From: Oscillospiraceae bacterium
Lineage (GTDB): Bacteria; Bacillota; Clostridia; Oscillospirales; Oscillospiraceae
DNA length: 64,000 nucleotides
Reading direction: 5' to 3'
NCBI GenBank assembly: GCA_017411225.1
Contig: JAFRDQ010000086.1
Location: 1-64,000, forward strand
The notes below the pieces were generated by a model. It searched no databases, was not told the DNA's origin, and saw only the letters and a list, made by a program, of their open reading frames with translations. Below are positions 1 to 8,353 of this stretch, piece after piece. How positions within the stretch are numbered: position 1 is the first letter of the stretch; each line of letters starts with the position of its first letter. Position numbers and translations under genes: made by a program.

Positions 1-100
1 GGCCGGAGCCGGCGTTGCCGCTGCCGGGCAGGCCGGAGCCAGCATTGCCGCTGCCGGGCAGGCCGGAGCCGGCGTTGCCGCTGCCGGGCAGGCCGGAGCC
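1..100. repeat. 30-bp tandem repeat, three full copies
   Basis: Period of 30 bases at 1-30, 31-60 and 61-90, with a partial fourth unit at 91-100. The copies differ at only a few bases. Each encodes one decapeptide GLPGSGNAGS in the minus-strand gene. The array continues off the window. Confidence 0.9.
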
Positions 101-247
101 GCTGGAGCCGCTTCCGCTCAGACCGCTGATGAGGCTGCCGGCAGCAACAGCATTGTTGGAGTTGCCGAGCGCGCACACCATGAGTACGGCCACGAAAACG
201 AAAACCAGAGGCAGAGCGAGCATTTTCTGCATACGTGTTTTCTTCAT
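1..247 (-). CDS. Secreted Gly/Ser/Pro repeat protein (partial, C-terminus off the window)
   Basis: The ATG at 247 follows a good GGAGGAA ribosome site at 253-259. The first ~40 residues have a short basic N-terminus and a hydrophobic core ending in an Ala-rich cleavage-like site, so the product should be exported. The rest is a low-complexity repeat with unit GLPGSGNAGS, running off the left edge; no lipobox is seen. A strong promoter lies just upstream. No catalytic domain is visible in the part present; a structural or spacer surface protein is possible but unproven. The forward reading of the same stretch is a shadow of the repeat. Confidence 0.7.
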   Translation of the reverse strand, partial: MKKTRMQKMLALPLVFVFVAVLMVCALGNSNNAVAAGSLISGLSGSGSSGSGLPGSGNAGSGLPGSGNAGSGLPGSGNAGSG

Positions 248-301
248 AGTTCTTCCTCCACTATTCTCGGCGCCATGGGGGATGGCGTCGTAATATATTT
301 C

Positions 302-349
302 GACTGGTCTAGTCAGCTTAAATATAGTAGAAATTGCGTCTGATGTCAA
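302..349 (-). promoter_or_regulatory. Promoter of the repeat protein, with possible operator
   Basis: On the minus strand TTGACA (344-349), a 17-base spacer and TATATT (321-326) form a near-consensus sigma-A promoter. Immediately downstream, at 302-314, lies an imperfect dyad with GACT/AGTC half-sites that could be an operator; that part is weak. Confidence 0.65.
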
Positions 350-445
350 GATAAATCCATCAAATTTCCGAAAAAAAGATACAAAAAACTACAAACGATT
401 TCATTCGGTCGCAGAAAGCTGAAATTGTTGGTTTTTCTACATATA

Positions 446-1639
446 TTATGTCAACAGTCGGGCATAAACGGCGTCCAGAAAGGCCTGCGTATCGACGCCG
501 GAGGCGCCGCAGAGGGCCGCGAGATCGCCGGTCATCACGCCGGAATCAATGGTGTCCAGAACGGCGGTCTCGAGGAGGCCTGCGAAGGCGGAAAGCGCCT
601 CGTTTCCGTCGAGCTCGCCGCGTTTTCTCAGCGCGCCGGACCAGGCGAAAATCGTGGCCACCGGGTTGGAGGAGGTCGTCTCCCCCGCCTTCCAGCGGTA
701 ATAATGACGCGTGATCGTGCCGTGCGCGGCCTCGTATTCATAATTCCCATCGGGACTGACGAGCACGCTCGTCATCATCGCGAGCGAGCCGAAGGCGGCG
801 GAGACCATATCGCTCATCACGTCGCCGTCATAGTTCTTCAGCGCCCAGACGAAGCCGCCCTCCGAGCGCATCACGCGCGCGACGGCGTCGTCGATGAGGG
901 TATAGAAATAGGCGAGCCCTGCGGCGTCAAACGCGGCTTTGTACTCCGACTGATAAACGTCCTCGAAGATATCGCGAAACGCGCCGTCGTACTGCTTGGC
1001 GATCGTGTCCTTGGCGGAGAACCAGAGGTCCTGCTTCCGGTCGAGCGCGAAGGCAAAGCACGCGCGGGCAAACGAGCGGATGGAGTCATCCCGGTTGTGC
1101 AGCCCCTGCAGCACGCCGGGGCCCTTGAAATCAAACACCGTCTCGCTCCAGCGCGTGCCGTCCGCTCCCTCGAAGGTGAGCGTGGCCTTTCCGGGGCCGG
1201 GCACACGGTATTCACTCGCGCGGTAAATGTCGCCGTAGGCGTGGCGCGCGATCGTGATCGGCTTGGTCCAGCCTTCGATGCGCGGGCGGATGCGATTGGT
1301 GAGGATCGGGGCGCGGAAAACCGTGCCGTCGAGCGCGGCGCGGATCGTGCCGTTCGGGCTCTTCCACATCTCGTGCAGATGATATTCCTCCATGCGCTTT
1401 GCGTTCGGCGTGATCGTGGCGCACTTGACGCCGACGTGCAGACGGCGGATCGCCTCGGCCGCGTCGCGCGTGACCTGATCGCGCGTCTCGTCCCGGTTTG
1501 GGAGGGAGAGATCATAATACTCCGTATTTAAATCCACGAACGGGAGCAGGAGCGTGTCCTTGATCATGCGCCAGAGAACGCGGGTCATCTCGTCCCCGTC
1601 GAGCTCGGCGATCGGATTGGGCATGGGGATCTTCTGCAT
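446..1639 (-). CDS. icd: NADP-dependent isocitrate dehydrogenase
   Basis: Oxidatively decarboxylates isocitrate to 2-oxoglutarate in the cytosol, feeding glutamate synthesis. The ~397-residue protein matches the eukaryote-like homodimeric NADP-IDH subfamily: PMPNPIAELDGDEMTR at the N-terminus, the SPNGTIR substrate loop, a DD(AVAR)-type Mg-binding segment, YDGDVMSD, and EAAHGTITRH near the C-terminus. I start at ATG 1639, because AGGTGG sits five bases before it; the upstream in-frame GTG at 1648 overlaps that ribosome site. Single gene with its own promoter, no obvious terminator at 400-445. Confidence 0.93.
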   Translation of the reverse strand: MQKIPMPNPIAELDGDEMTRVLWRMIKDTLLLPFVDLNTEYYDLSLPNRDETRDQVTRDAAEAIRRLHVGVKCATITPNAKRMEEYHLHEMWKSPNGTIRAALDGTVFRAPILTNRIRPRIEGWTKPITIARHAYGDIYRASEYRVPGPGKATLTFEGADGTRWSETVFDFKGPGVLQGLHNRDDSIRSFARACFAFALDRKQDLWFSAKDTIAKQYDGAFRDIFEDVYQSEYKAAFDAAGLAYFYTLIDDAVARVMRSEGGFVWALKNYDGDVMSDMVSAAFGSLAMMTSVLVSPDGNYEYEAAHGTITRHYYRWKAGETTSSNPVATIFAWSGALRKRGELDGNEALSAFAGLLETAVLDTIDSGVMTGDLAALCGASGVDTQAFLDAVYARLLT

Positions 1640-1666
1640 GGGAACCACCTCGTTTTCTTTCCCATT

Positions 1667-1695
1667 ATTATATCAGAGAGGCGGTACCCGTACAA
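1667..1695 (-). promoter_or_regulatory. Promoter of icd
   Basis: Minus strand: TTGTAC (1690-1695), 17-base spacer, perfect TATAAT (1667-1672), about 28 bases before the chosen icd start. Confidence 0.7.
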
Positions 1696-1845
1696 GAGCA
1701 TACGATAGGTAATGAATACGACGAGGAAAGGTCCGGAAATGTTCCGAGGCGGTTAAAATCACCGGAAAAAGGTTCTCTGTCCATTAAAGACCGCAAAATG
1801 TGCAGAATCTTACAAACTTTTCTCCAAAATTTGTGAAAAAAAATC

Positions 1846-1874
1846 TTGCATTCTGCATAGGGCTGTGGTATATT
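1846..1874 (+). promoter_or_regulatory. Promoter of hom-asd
   Basis: TTGCAT (1846-1851), 17-base spacer, TATATT (1869-1874). The leader to the hom start is about 65 bases, with no long T-box- or riboswitch-like structure noticed. Confidence 0.65.
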
Positions 1875-1947
1875 GTGTTCGTTTCAAAGTCAAATGTCCG
1901 CGAACGGCGGACAACAAGCAGTCAACAAACAGAAAGAGGGTTTCGCA

Positions 1948-3084
1948 ATGAAAATCGGATTGTTGGGTTTCGGCGTGGTAGGCCGCGGGGTTTATGACAT
2001 TCTCGCCCAGCGGAAGGACATCTCGGTCGGCACGGTGCTGTGCCGCAGGGATCTCGGCGAGCTGACCGCGCGAACGACCCGGGACATGGCCGACATCATC
2101 GCAGACCCCGAGATCGACACCGTGGTGGAGGTCATGGGCGGCCTGCATCCGGCGTTTGAATATGTGTCCGCGGCGCTGAAGGCGGGCAAGAACGTGGTGA
2201 CCTCCAATAAGCACCTGCTCTGCCATTATTATCAGGAGCTGAATCAGCTCGCGAAGGAGCACGGCGCGGTGCTGCGCGGCACGGCGGCCGTCGGCGGCGG
2301 CATCCCGTGGCTGGTGAATCTCGAGCGCGCGGCGCGCGTGGATCAGATCCACAAGCTCAGCGGCATCATGAACGGCACCACCAATTATATTATGGACGCG
2401 ATGAACAAGAGCGACGTCGACTTTGCCGACGTGCTCAAGAAGGCGCAGGAGCTCGGCTACGCCGAGGCGGATCCCTCCGCCGATATCGACGGCTGGGACA
2501 TTCAGCGCAAGCTCATCATCTCCGCGGGCGTGGCCTTCGGCGTGTGCCTGCAGGAGGAGGACGTGCCGGTCTTCGGCATCCGGAACGTGTCGGCGGCAGA
2601 CATTCGCCGCTTCCAGGCGAGGGGCCTGACGTGCAAGCTGATTGCGAGCGCGGAGAAGCTCTCTGACAGCGTGGCGGCCTATGTGGAGCCGAAGCTGCTC
2701 GGCGCGGACGCGCTCGAGGCGGCGGTGCCGGCGAACTTCAATCTCATCAGCTTCGAGAGCGAATATGCCGGAAAGCAGAGCTTCTTCGGTCAGGGCGCGG
2801 GCCGGTATCCGACGGCGTACAACGTCGTGCAGGATCTGGCGGACATCGCCTCCGGCGTGGATCGCTTCTACACCGACAAATTCCAGAGCGCCGCGACGAA
2901 CAACGCCGGCGCCCTGCATAAATACTACGTCCGCACCAAGGCAGAGCTCCCCGAGCTCGAGGCGCTCGCCGCCGAGGACTGGGACGGCGCGGTCGTGACG
3001 CTCCCGGTGAGCGTGGCGCAGATGCACAGCCTGCTGCAGAAGATGCTCGAGGTTGACCCGCAGTCCTTCATCGCGGGACTTTAA
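1948..3084 (+). CDS. hom: Homoserine dehydrogenase, short form without ACT domain
   Basis: Reduces aspartate semialdehyde to homoserine with NAD(P)H, for threonine and methionine synthesis. Rossmann motif GFGVVGRG (residues 7-14), the substrate segment GIMNGTTNY (about 139-147), and the AEADPSADIDGWD..K catalytic signature (Lys near 187) are all present. At 378 residues it lacks the C-terminal ACT regulatory domain found in the ~430-residue bacterial form, so feedback control by threonine binding there is not expected. Start chosen at 1948 with GAGGG seven bases upstream; an upstream ATG at 1873 lies in the -10 element. Followed by asd after 42 bases. Confidence 0.93.
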   Translation: MKIGLLGFGVVGRGVYDILAQRKDISVGTVLCRRDLGELTARTTRDMADIIADPEIDTVVEVMGGLHPAFEYVSAALKAGKNVVTSNKHLLCHYYQELNQLAKEHGAVLRGTAAVGGGIPWLVNLERAARVDQIHKLSGIMNGTTNYIMDAMNKSDVDFADVLKKAQELGYAEADPSADIDGWDIQRKLIISAGVAFGVCLQEEDVPVFGIRNVSAADIRRFQARGLTCKLIASAEKLSDSVAAYVEPKLLGADALEAAVPANFNLISFESEYAGKQSFFGQGAGRYPTAYNVVQDLADIASGVDRFYTDKFQSAATNNAGALHKYYVRTKAELPELEALAAEDWDGAVVTLPVSVAQMHSLLQKMLEVDPQSFIAGL

Positions 3085-3126
3085 CACAGATCAAAAACAT
3101 TTATCATAACAAAAGGAGTTTTCAAA

Positions 3127-4131
3127 ATGAAGTCTTACAAGGTTGGTATTCTCGGCGCCAGCGGCGCAGTCGGTCAGGAAATGATGAAGATCCTCGCGGA
3201 GCGGAACTTCCCCATTGAGGAGCTGCACCTGTTCGCGAGCGCCCGCTCTGCCGGCAAGGTCGTCTCCTTCCAGGGGAAAGACATCGTCGTGGAAGAGGCG
3301 AAGGACGACGCCTTTGAGGGTCTCGATATCGTCCTCGGCGCGGCCGAGAACGACATTGCCGAGCGCTTTGCCCCCGCGATTGTGAAGTCCGGCGCCGTGT
3401 TCGTCGATAACTCCTCCGCCTTCCGTCTCGATCCCAACGTGCCGCTGGTCGTGCCGGAGGTGAACCCCGAGGACGTGAAGAAGCACAACGGCATCATCTC
3501 CAACCCGAACTGCTCCACCGTCATCACCGTGACGGCGGTCAATGCCCTGCGCAAGCTGAGCGACATTAAGAGCATGGTCGTGAGCACCTATCAGGCCGTC
3601 TCCGGCGCGGGCGCCGCGGGCCCCGTGGAGCTCGAGAACGAGGTCAAGGCCCTTGCCGCCGGCGAGAGCTATCAGCCCAAGGTCTTCTCCTATCAGATCG
3701 CCTACAACGTGATCCCCCAGATCGGCGGCGAGGAGATCAGCGGCTACACCTCCGAGGAGATGAAGCTGCAGAACGAGGGCCGCAAGATCATGCACCTGCC
3801 CGAGATGAATGTGAGCTGCACCTGCGTGCGCGTGCCCGTCGTGCGCAGCCACTCGATCTCCGCGCAGCTCGTGTTTGACCGCCCGATCTCTGTGGAGGAG
3901 GCGCGCGAGGCCATCGCCGCCGCCCCCGGCGTGAAGCTTGTCGATGATCTCGACGCGCTGCAGTATCCGATGCCGCTCGATACGCAGAATCAGGATCTCG
4001 TCTTCGTCGGCCGCATCCGCCCCGATCTCACGAACGAGAACGGTCTCTGCCTCTGGTGCTGCGGCGACCAGGTCCGCAAGGGCGCTGCCACCAATGCGAT
4101 CCAGATTGCTGAACTTCTCATCGCGGAATAA
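3127..4131 (+). CDS. asd: Aspartate-semialdehyde dehydrogenase
   Basis: Makes aspartate semialdehyde from aspartyl phosphate, the precursor for homoserine and for lysine/diaminopimelate (cell wall and spore dipicolinate). N-terminal NADP motif GASGAVGQEM, catalytic SNPNCST with Cys129, and the later IPQIGG and R(V)PV segments fit the family; 334 residues is the usual length. AAAAGGAG lies 7-8 bases before the ATG. It is the second gene of hom-asd and supplies the substrate of hom. Codons are strongly C/G-ending, consistent with high expression. Confidence 0.94.
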   Translation: MKSYKVGILGASGAVGQEMMKILAERNFPIEELHLFASARSAGKVVSFQGKDIVVEEAKDDAFEGLDIVLGAAENDIAERFAPAIVKSGAVFVDNSSAFRLDPNVPLVVPEVNPEDVKKHNGIISNPNCSTVITVTAVNALRKLSDIKSMVVSTYQAVSGAGAAGPVELENEVKALAAGESYQPKVFSYQIAYNVIPQIGGEEISGYTSEEMKLQNEGRKIMHLPEMNVSCTCVRVPVVRSHSISAQLVFDRPISVEEAREAIAAAPGVKLVDDLDALQYPMPLDTQNQDLVFVGRIRPDLTNENGLCLWCCGDQVRKGAATNAIQIAELLIAE

Positions 4132-4149
4132 TCTTCAAAACCAAAACGG

Positions 4150-4180
4150 CGCCGATGCTCTATGCATCGGCGTCGTTCTG
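4150..4180 (+). terminator. Terminator of hom-asd
   Basis: Perfect 9-bp stem CGCCGATGC/GCATCGGCG (4150-4158, 4164-4172) with a 5-base loop, followed by a modest T-rich stretch (tcgttctgtgtt). Confidence 0.7.
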
Positions 4181-4211
4181 TGTTAAAATGACTTCACTTG
4201 GAGGTGATCGA

Positions 4212-5015
4212 ATGATTCCGATTGAGCGCGTGGAATGTCAGGATTTCGCGATGGAATATTTCCGCTTCGGCTCCGGCGCGCGGACGATGGTGATCCTGCC
4301 GGGACTGAGCGTGCAGAGCGTGATGGGCTCGGCCGAGGCCGTGGCGGCGGCATATGCGTCCTTTGCCGAGGACTACACGGTCTATGTCTTCGACCGGCGC
4401 GAGACGCTGCCGGAAGTTTATTCCGTGCCCGAGATGGCGCGGGACACCGCCGAGGCGATGAAGGCGCTCGGACTGAAGGACACGTATCTCTTCGGCGCCT
4501 CGCAGGGCGGCATGATGGCGCTCGTGATCGCGATTGAGTATCCGGCGCTGGTGAAAAAGCTGGTGCTCGGCTCGACCTCGGCGCACGTGCTGCCGGAGCA
4601 GTTTCAGGTGATCGAGCGCTGGATCGCACTCGCGGAGGCGAAGGATCCCGTGGGGCTCTATCTCGCCTTCGGCGAGGAGATCTATCCCCCGGCGGTGTTC
4701 GAGCAGTTTCACGATGCGCTCATCGCGGCGGGCAGGACCGTGACGGAGGCGGAGCTGCGGCGGTTTATCACGCTGGCGCGCGGCATCGAGGGGTTCGACG
4801 TGTCGGAGCGCGTGGCGGAGATCGCCTGCCCCGTGCTCGCCATCGGCGTCTATGAGGACGCGGTGCTCGATTCGGACGCGACGATGGAGATCGCCGAGAA
4901 GCTCGACCCCAGACCGGACTTCCGGCTCTATCTCTACATGGGCTACGGCCACGCCGCCTTCGATACCGCCCCGGACTACCGCGAGCGGATGCGGAAGTTT
5001 TTTGAAGAATCATAA
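4212..5015 (+). CDS. Alpha/beta-fold hydrolase
   Basis: Cytosolic serine hydrolase, substrate unknown. The nucleophile elbow GASQG (Ser97), a likely acid in the segment after the cap (GVYEDAVLD) and His247 in GYGHAAFD make a complete triad. An oxyanion segment LPGLS lies near residue 30. At 267 residues it is a standard esterase/peptidase-like alpha/beta hydrolase. GGAGGTGAT precedes ATG 4212; a longer frame beginning at 4155 would start inside the asd terminator and is rejected. Single gene, followed by an inverted-repeat element that may end its transcript. Confidence 0.85.
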   Translation: MIPIERVECQDFAMEYFRFGSGARTMVILPGLSVQSVMGSAEAVAAAYASFAEDYTVYVFDRRETLPEVYSVPEMARDTAEAMKALGLKDTYLFGASQGGMMALVIAIEYPALVKKLVLGSTSAHVLPEQFQVIERWIALAEAKDPVGLYLAFGEEIYPPAVFEQFHDALIAAGRTVTEAELRRFITLARGIEGFDVSERVAEIACPVLAIGVYEDAVLDSDATMEIAEKLDPRPDFRLYLYMGYGHAAFDTAPDYRERMRKFFEES

Positions 5016-5016
5016 T

Positions 5017-5158
5017 GTAGGGGAGGGGCTTGCCCCTCCCGGCGTTCCGATGTAATGAACAAAAAAGAGTGTGGCGAATTCGCAGAGATTACGAATTCGC
5101 CTCACATGGATTATGGATATGAGCGCTGCTGCGCGGGAGGGGCAAGCCCCTCCCCTAC
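5017..5158. repeat. 142-bp inverted-repeat element (MITE-like), copy 1
   Basis: Ends are 25-bp inverted repeats (5017-5041 and 5134-5158), each itself palindromic around GGGAGGGGC-TT-GCCCCTCCC. An inner inverted repeat GGCGAATTCG/CGAATTCGCC sits in the middle. No ORF. A second element of exactly the same length is at 15132-15273. It lies between two convergent genes and could terminate both. Confidence 0.8.
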
Positions 5159-5164
5159 GGGCGC

Positions 5165-5944
5165 TCAAATATGAAGTTGACTGCTCGTCAGCTCCGCGAC
5201 GGTGACGTTGGGGTTCGTGTAATGCTCGCGGCGGTCGGTGACCTTGCCGAGGGAGATCGCGTGGGTCGGGCAATACTGCAGGCAGCCGAGGCAGCCGACG
5301 CAGTTGCGGCCGATGACGGCCTTGCCGTTTTTGATCTCGATGTTCTCGCGCGGGCAGATCTTTGCGCACTGGCCGCAGCCGATGCACTTGTCGCTGACCT
5401 TGAACTGCTTGGCCTTGAGCTTGAGGATCGTGGGCCATGCCTTATTCTCGGCGGCGTTGAGGAAGAACGCGCCGGGATCCTTCTTCGAGAGCTTCTGCGC
5501 CATGACGTCCTTGGCAATCTTCTTCGAGAGATGCTCAGAGCGCTTCTGCGCGGCCTTGGCGCCGATGGGCGGGACCTGCACGAAGTGCGGGAAGAGCCAG
5601 ATGCAGGTGCACTGGTGCGTGATGGCCTTCCAGTAGCTCAGGGGGTGGATCTTGTTGAGCTCGGCGAGGCCGGTGCCGGGATAGCTCGCCGACTGGCTGA
5701 CGGCAAAGACGTAGCTGCCCTTGTCGATCTGCAGATCCTTGACGTTCTCCAGAAAATCGACCGGAGCGCCGCCGCCGTGACATGGGAACACGAAGCCGAC
5801 GCGCTTGGCCGCGCGCACGTCCGTGACCTCGGGCTTTTTGCGCACGGAGATGATGTCCGCGCCGCCGAGGGCTTTGGCGATGTTCTTGGCCATGTCGAGG
5901 CAGTTGCCAGTGCCGGACCAGCAGAAGATGACGGTGTCTTTCAT
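5165..5944 (-). CDS. EFR1-type flavodoxin plus 2[4Fe-4S] ferredoxin protein
   Basis: Predicted cytosolic electron-transfer protein: an N-terminal flavodoxin-like FMN domain (SGTGNCLDMAK near residues 10-20, PCHGGGAP near 54) joined to a C-terminal ferredoxin with two 4Fe-4S motifs, CIGCGQCAKICP and CVGCLGCLQYCP. This layout matches the EFR1 family of ferrodoxins common in anaerobes. GGGAG precedes ATG 5944 and it has its own promoter. It lies directly downstream of the molybdopterin/NuoEF operon on the same strand, so it may exchange electrons with it; that is inference. Confidence 0.88.
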   Translation of the reverse strand: MKDTVIFCWSGTGNCLDMAKNIAKALGGADIISVRKKPEVTDVRAAKRVGFVFPCHGGGAPVDFLENVKDLQIDKGSYVFAVSQSASYPGTGLAELNKIHPLSYWKAITHQCTCIWLFPHFVQVPPIGAKAAQKRSEHLSKKIAKDVMAQKLSKKDPGAFFLNAAENKAWPTILKLKAKQFKVSDKCIGCGQCAKICPRENIEIKNGKAVIGRNCVGCLGCLQYCPTHAISLGKVTDRREHYTNPNVTVAELTSSQLHI

Positions 5945-5977
5945 GTGTACCGCTCCCTTTCAGACTAAGATGGTTAT

Positions 5978-6006
5978 ATTGTATCACACCGTGGTACCGG
6001 ACGCAA
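5978..6006 (-). promoter_or_regulatory. Promoter of the EFR1-type gene
   Basis: Minus strand TTGCGT (6001-6006), 17-base spacer, TACAAT (5978-5983). Confidence 0.6.
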
Positions 6007-6039
6007 GCGTGAAGTGTTCACGATTGCGCCCGTTTTTGC

Positions 6040-8340
6040 TTATTTTGCAAGCTTTTCCACGCGGCAGGGCGTCTGGCGCCACTCGGAGTTTCCGGTGAGC
6101 TTGTCGATCGCCTTGCGGTCGGTGAGGAAGTTGGCGTTCATGTAGAGCTTCTTCCCCTGATAGTGGTTGCCGAAGTGGTGCGGCATGAGGCAGTAGCCGC
6201 GGGAGGCTCTCCACGAATACTCCACGGGGATCTCGATGCTGCCCCTGTTGGTGGAGAGTCGGATCGTCTCGCCGTCGGCGAAGCCGAAGGCTTTCGCGTC
6301 CTCGGGGTTCATCAGGAGCGACCAGACCTTGCGGAACTTGTTCACGCCGGGGTTTCGCATGGCGTTGTTGACGCCCGCCTCATAGCGGTAGCCGGAGGAG
6401 AGGTACATGTTGTTGCCGTCCTTGAGCGTCAGCGCCTCGCGCTCAGCCTCGGGCGTGATGTATTCGTTGAGGTAGTCCTCGATCTCCCGGCACCAGAGGT
6501 GCATCTTCTTGTCCTTGTGCACGACGTGCTTTTCGATCATGTGCTCCACGTCCGCCATGCCGATGACCGCGCCCTCGGGATGGGCGATGACCTCATCGAA
6601 CGCCGCGTCCGCGAGGCACCAATCCCTGAACTTCGGGAGCTTGGAGAGGATCGGATACTTCGCTTCGGGCTTGACGGTCGGAAGCGCGCTCTTGTAGACC
6701 GGGCTCGTCATCAGCACGGCCCAGTTCATCGCCTGTCCGCCGCTGCCCATGGCCTTGCCGAGCGTGAGGCAGATGACCGTGGCGGCCTGGTCAAAGTACT
6801 TCATCTTTCCCTTGGCGATCCACGCAACGACCTTGAGGAAATACTTGACGCGGTTGCCGGTGCGCACAGCCTCCTCGGCAGCGTCGTAGAGACTCTGCGG
6901 AAGCTCCGGCAGATAGCCCATGGCCTGGGTGAGCTCGGCGAAGATCGTAGCGTCGTCCTTCGCCTCACCGAAGGGCTGAATGATGCGGCGGCGGCAGCCC
7001 CAGACGACCTCGGGCCAGTTGAGCGTGAACATGTCGAAGTCGCCGTCTGCCTCGTAGGCGCTCATGCTGGGCAGTACGTAGTCGGCGAGCATCGTCGTCT
7101 CGGTCTCCACGCAGTCGACCGCGACGAAGAGATCCAGCTTTTTGAGCGCTTCCTCCATGGCCTGCGAATCGGGATAGCTGCGCGCGGGGTTGGAGAGCAC
7201 GCAGAACGCCATGCGGATGCGGTCCTCGTTGTCGCCCAGCACCTCATCGGGGAACACGCCCTCGGGGAACACGCAGGACACGGGGAAGCGGTTCGTCACG
7301 GGTGTGCGCCAGGTTTTGGGGTTGAGCTCGTCGGAGTTATCCAGATAGAGCACGCGCTCGGGCATCACGCTGCCGCCCTTCACGAGCGCCATGCCGCAGA
7401 CGATGGCAAGCAGCAGGCAGAGATAGCTGCTCGTGGTGGAGTGACGGCCGAAGTACAGGCCGAGGTCGCGGTGCATGCTCCATTTCTTCGTGGTGAGGAT
7501 GCGGGCGAATTCCTCCGCCTGCGAACGCTCAATTTTGCAGACGTCGAGCGCGGCGTCGATATCAAAGTTTACAAACCAGCTTCTGGCCAGTGCCCAGTCC
7601 TTGGTGTACTTGGCGAGATAGTCCTTGTCCTCCCAGCCCTTTTCGAGAATCAGCGCGATGAGCGCGCGCAGGAAGAGGGAGTCCGATCCGATGGCGGGGC
7701 GGATGTGCATATCCGCCATGCGCGCGGTCTCCGACACGCGCGGATCCACGGCGATGACCATTTTGTCCGCCGCCTGCGAAAAGCCGCGGATCGTGCGCTT
7801 CGCGTTCGGCATCTGGTGGGAAACATAGGCGTTGGAGCCCCAGTAGACGATGACCTCGCTGTGGAGATCGTCGGGCTCGAGGAAGTGGAACTGATAGCCG
7901 AAGATGCGGCCGTGGCTCCACCAGTCGCCCATGAACTCCACGCCGATGGGGTTGAAGAAATACTGGGTGCCGATGGCGTACATCAGCGGCTTCATGGTGG
8001 CGGCAGGCGTTGTGATGGAGTAGGTGCCGCCGCCGATGAAGGCCGTGGAGCGGGGGCCGTGCTTGTCGATGATGGCGCGTGCCTTCTCGCCGATCTCCTT
8101 GTAGGCCTGCTCCCACGAAATGCGCTCATAGTGGTCGCCGACGCGCTTTTTCGGGTATAAGAGCCGGTCGCGGTTTTCGACGAAGTATTTCGCGCTGCGG
8201 CCCTTGCGGCAGCAGTAGCCGTTCGAGCGCGGGCTCGACGGATCGGGGCGCACGTTGATGATCTTGTTGTCCTCGACCTCCATCTCGAGGCCGCAGGTGA
8301 CGGCGCAGAGGTTGCACCATGTCTTTTTCCATTCACTCAT
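6040..8340 (-). CDS. Molybdopterin oxidoreductase, catalytic subunit, substrate unknown
   Basis: A 766-residue bis-MGD enzyme of the DMSO reductase superfamily. The N-terminal 4Fe-4S ligands are C9, C12, C16 and C43/C44 with the conserved Lys46. MoCo-binding blocks follow, and a C-terminal MopB_CT domain is present. The position where formate dehydrogenases carry Sec/Cys reads MGDWWSHG (138-144), so the metal ligand is probably Asp139 or Ser142, not Cys or Sec. It should therefore not be called formate dehydrogenase on neighbourhood alone. No Tat signal, so cytosolic. Last gene of a NuoE-NuoF-Fe/S-Mo operon, presumably NAD(H)-linked. ATG 8340 has AAGGAGG eight bases upstream; the in-frame TTG at 8346 is too close. 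Confidence 0.85.
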   Translation of the reverse strand: MSEWKKTWCNLCAVTCGLEMEVEDNKIINVRPDPSSPRSNGYCCRKGRSAKYFVENRDRLLYPKKRVGDHYERISWEQAYKEIGEKARAIIDKHGPRSTAFIGGGTYSITTPAATMKPLMYAIGTQYFFNPIGVEFMGDWWSHGRIFGYQFHFLEPDDLHSEVIVYWGSNAYVSHQMPNAKRTIRGFSQAADKMVIAVDPRVSETARMADMHIRPAIGSDSLFLRALIALILEKGWEDKDYLAKYTKDWALARSWFVNFDIDAALDVCKIERSQAEEFARILTTKKWSMHRDLGLYFGRHSTTSSYLCLLLAIVCGMALVKGGSVMPERVLYLDNSDELNPKTWRTPVTNRFPVSCVFPEGVFPDEVLGDNEDRIRMAFCVLSNPARSYPDSQAMEEALKKLDLFVAVDCVETETTMLADYVLPSMSAYEADGDFDMFTLNWPEVVWGCRRRIIQPFGEAKDDATIFAELTQAMGYLPELPQSLYDAAEEAVRTGNRVKYFLKVVAWIAKGKMKYFDQAATVICLTLGKAMGSGGQAMNWAVLMTSPVYKSALPTVKPEAKYPILSKLPKFRDWCLADAAFDEVIAHPEGAVIGMADVEHMIEKHVVHKDKKMHLWCREIEDYLNEYITPEAEREALTLKDGNNMYLSSGYRYEAGVNNAMRNPGVNKFRKVWSLLMNPEDAKAFGFADGETIRLSTNRGSIEIPVEYSWRASRGYCLMPHHFGNHYQGKKLYMNANFLTDRKAIDKLTGNSEWRQTPCRVEKLAK

Positions 8341-8353
8341 GATCAAAACCTCC

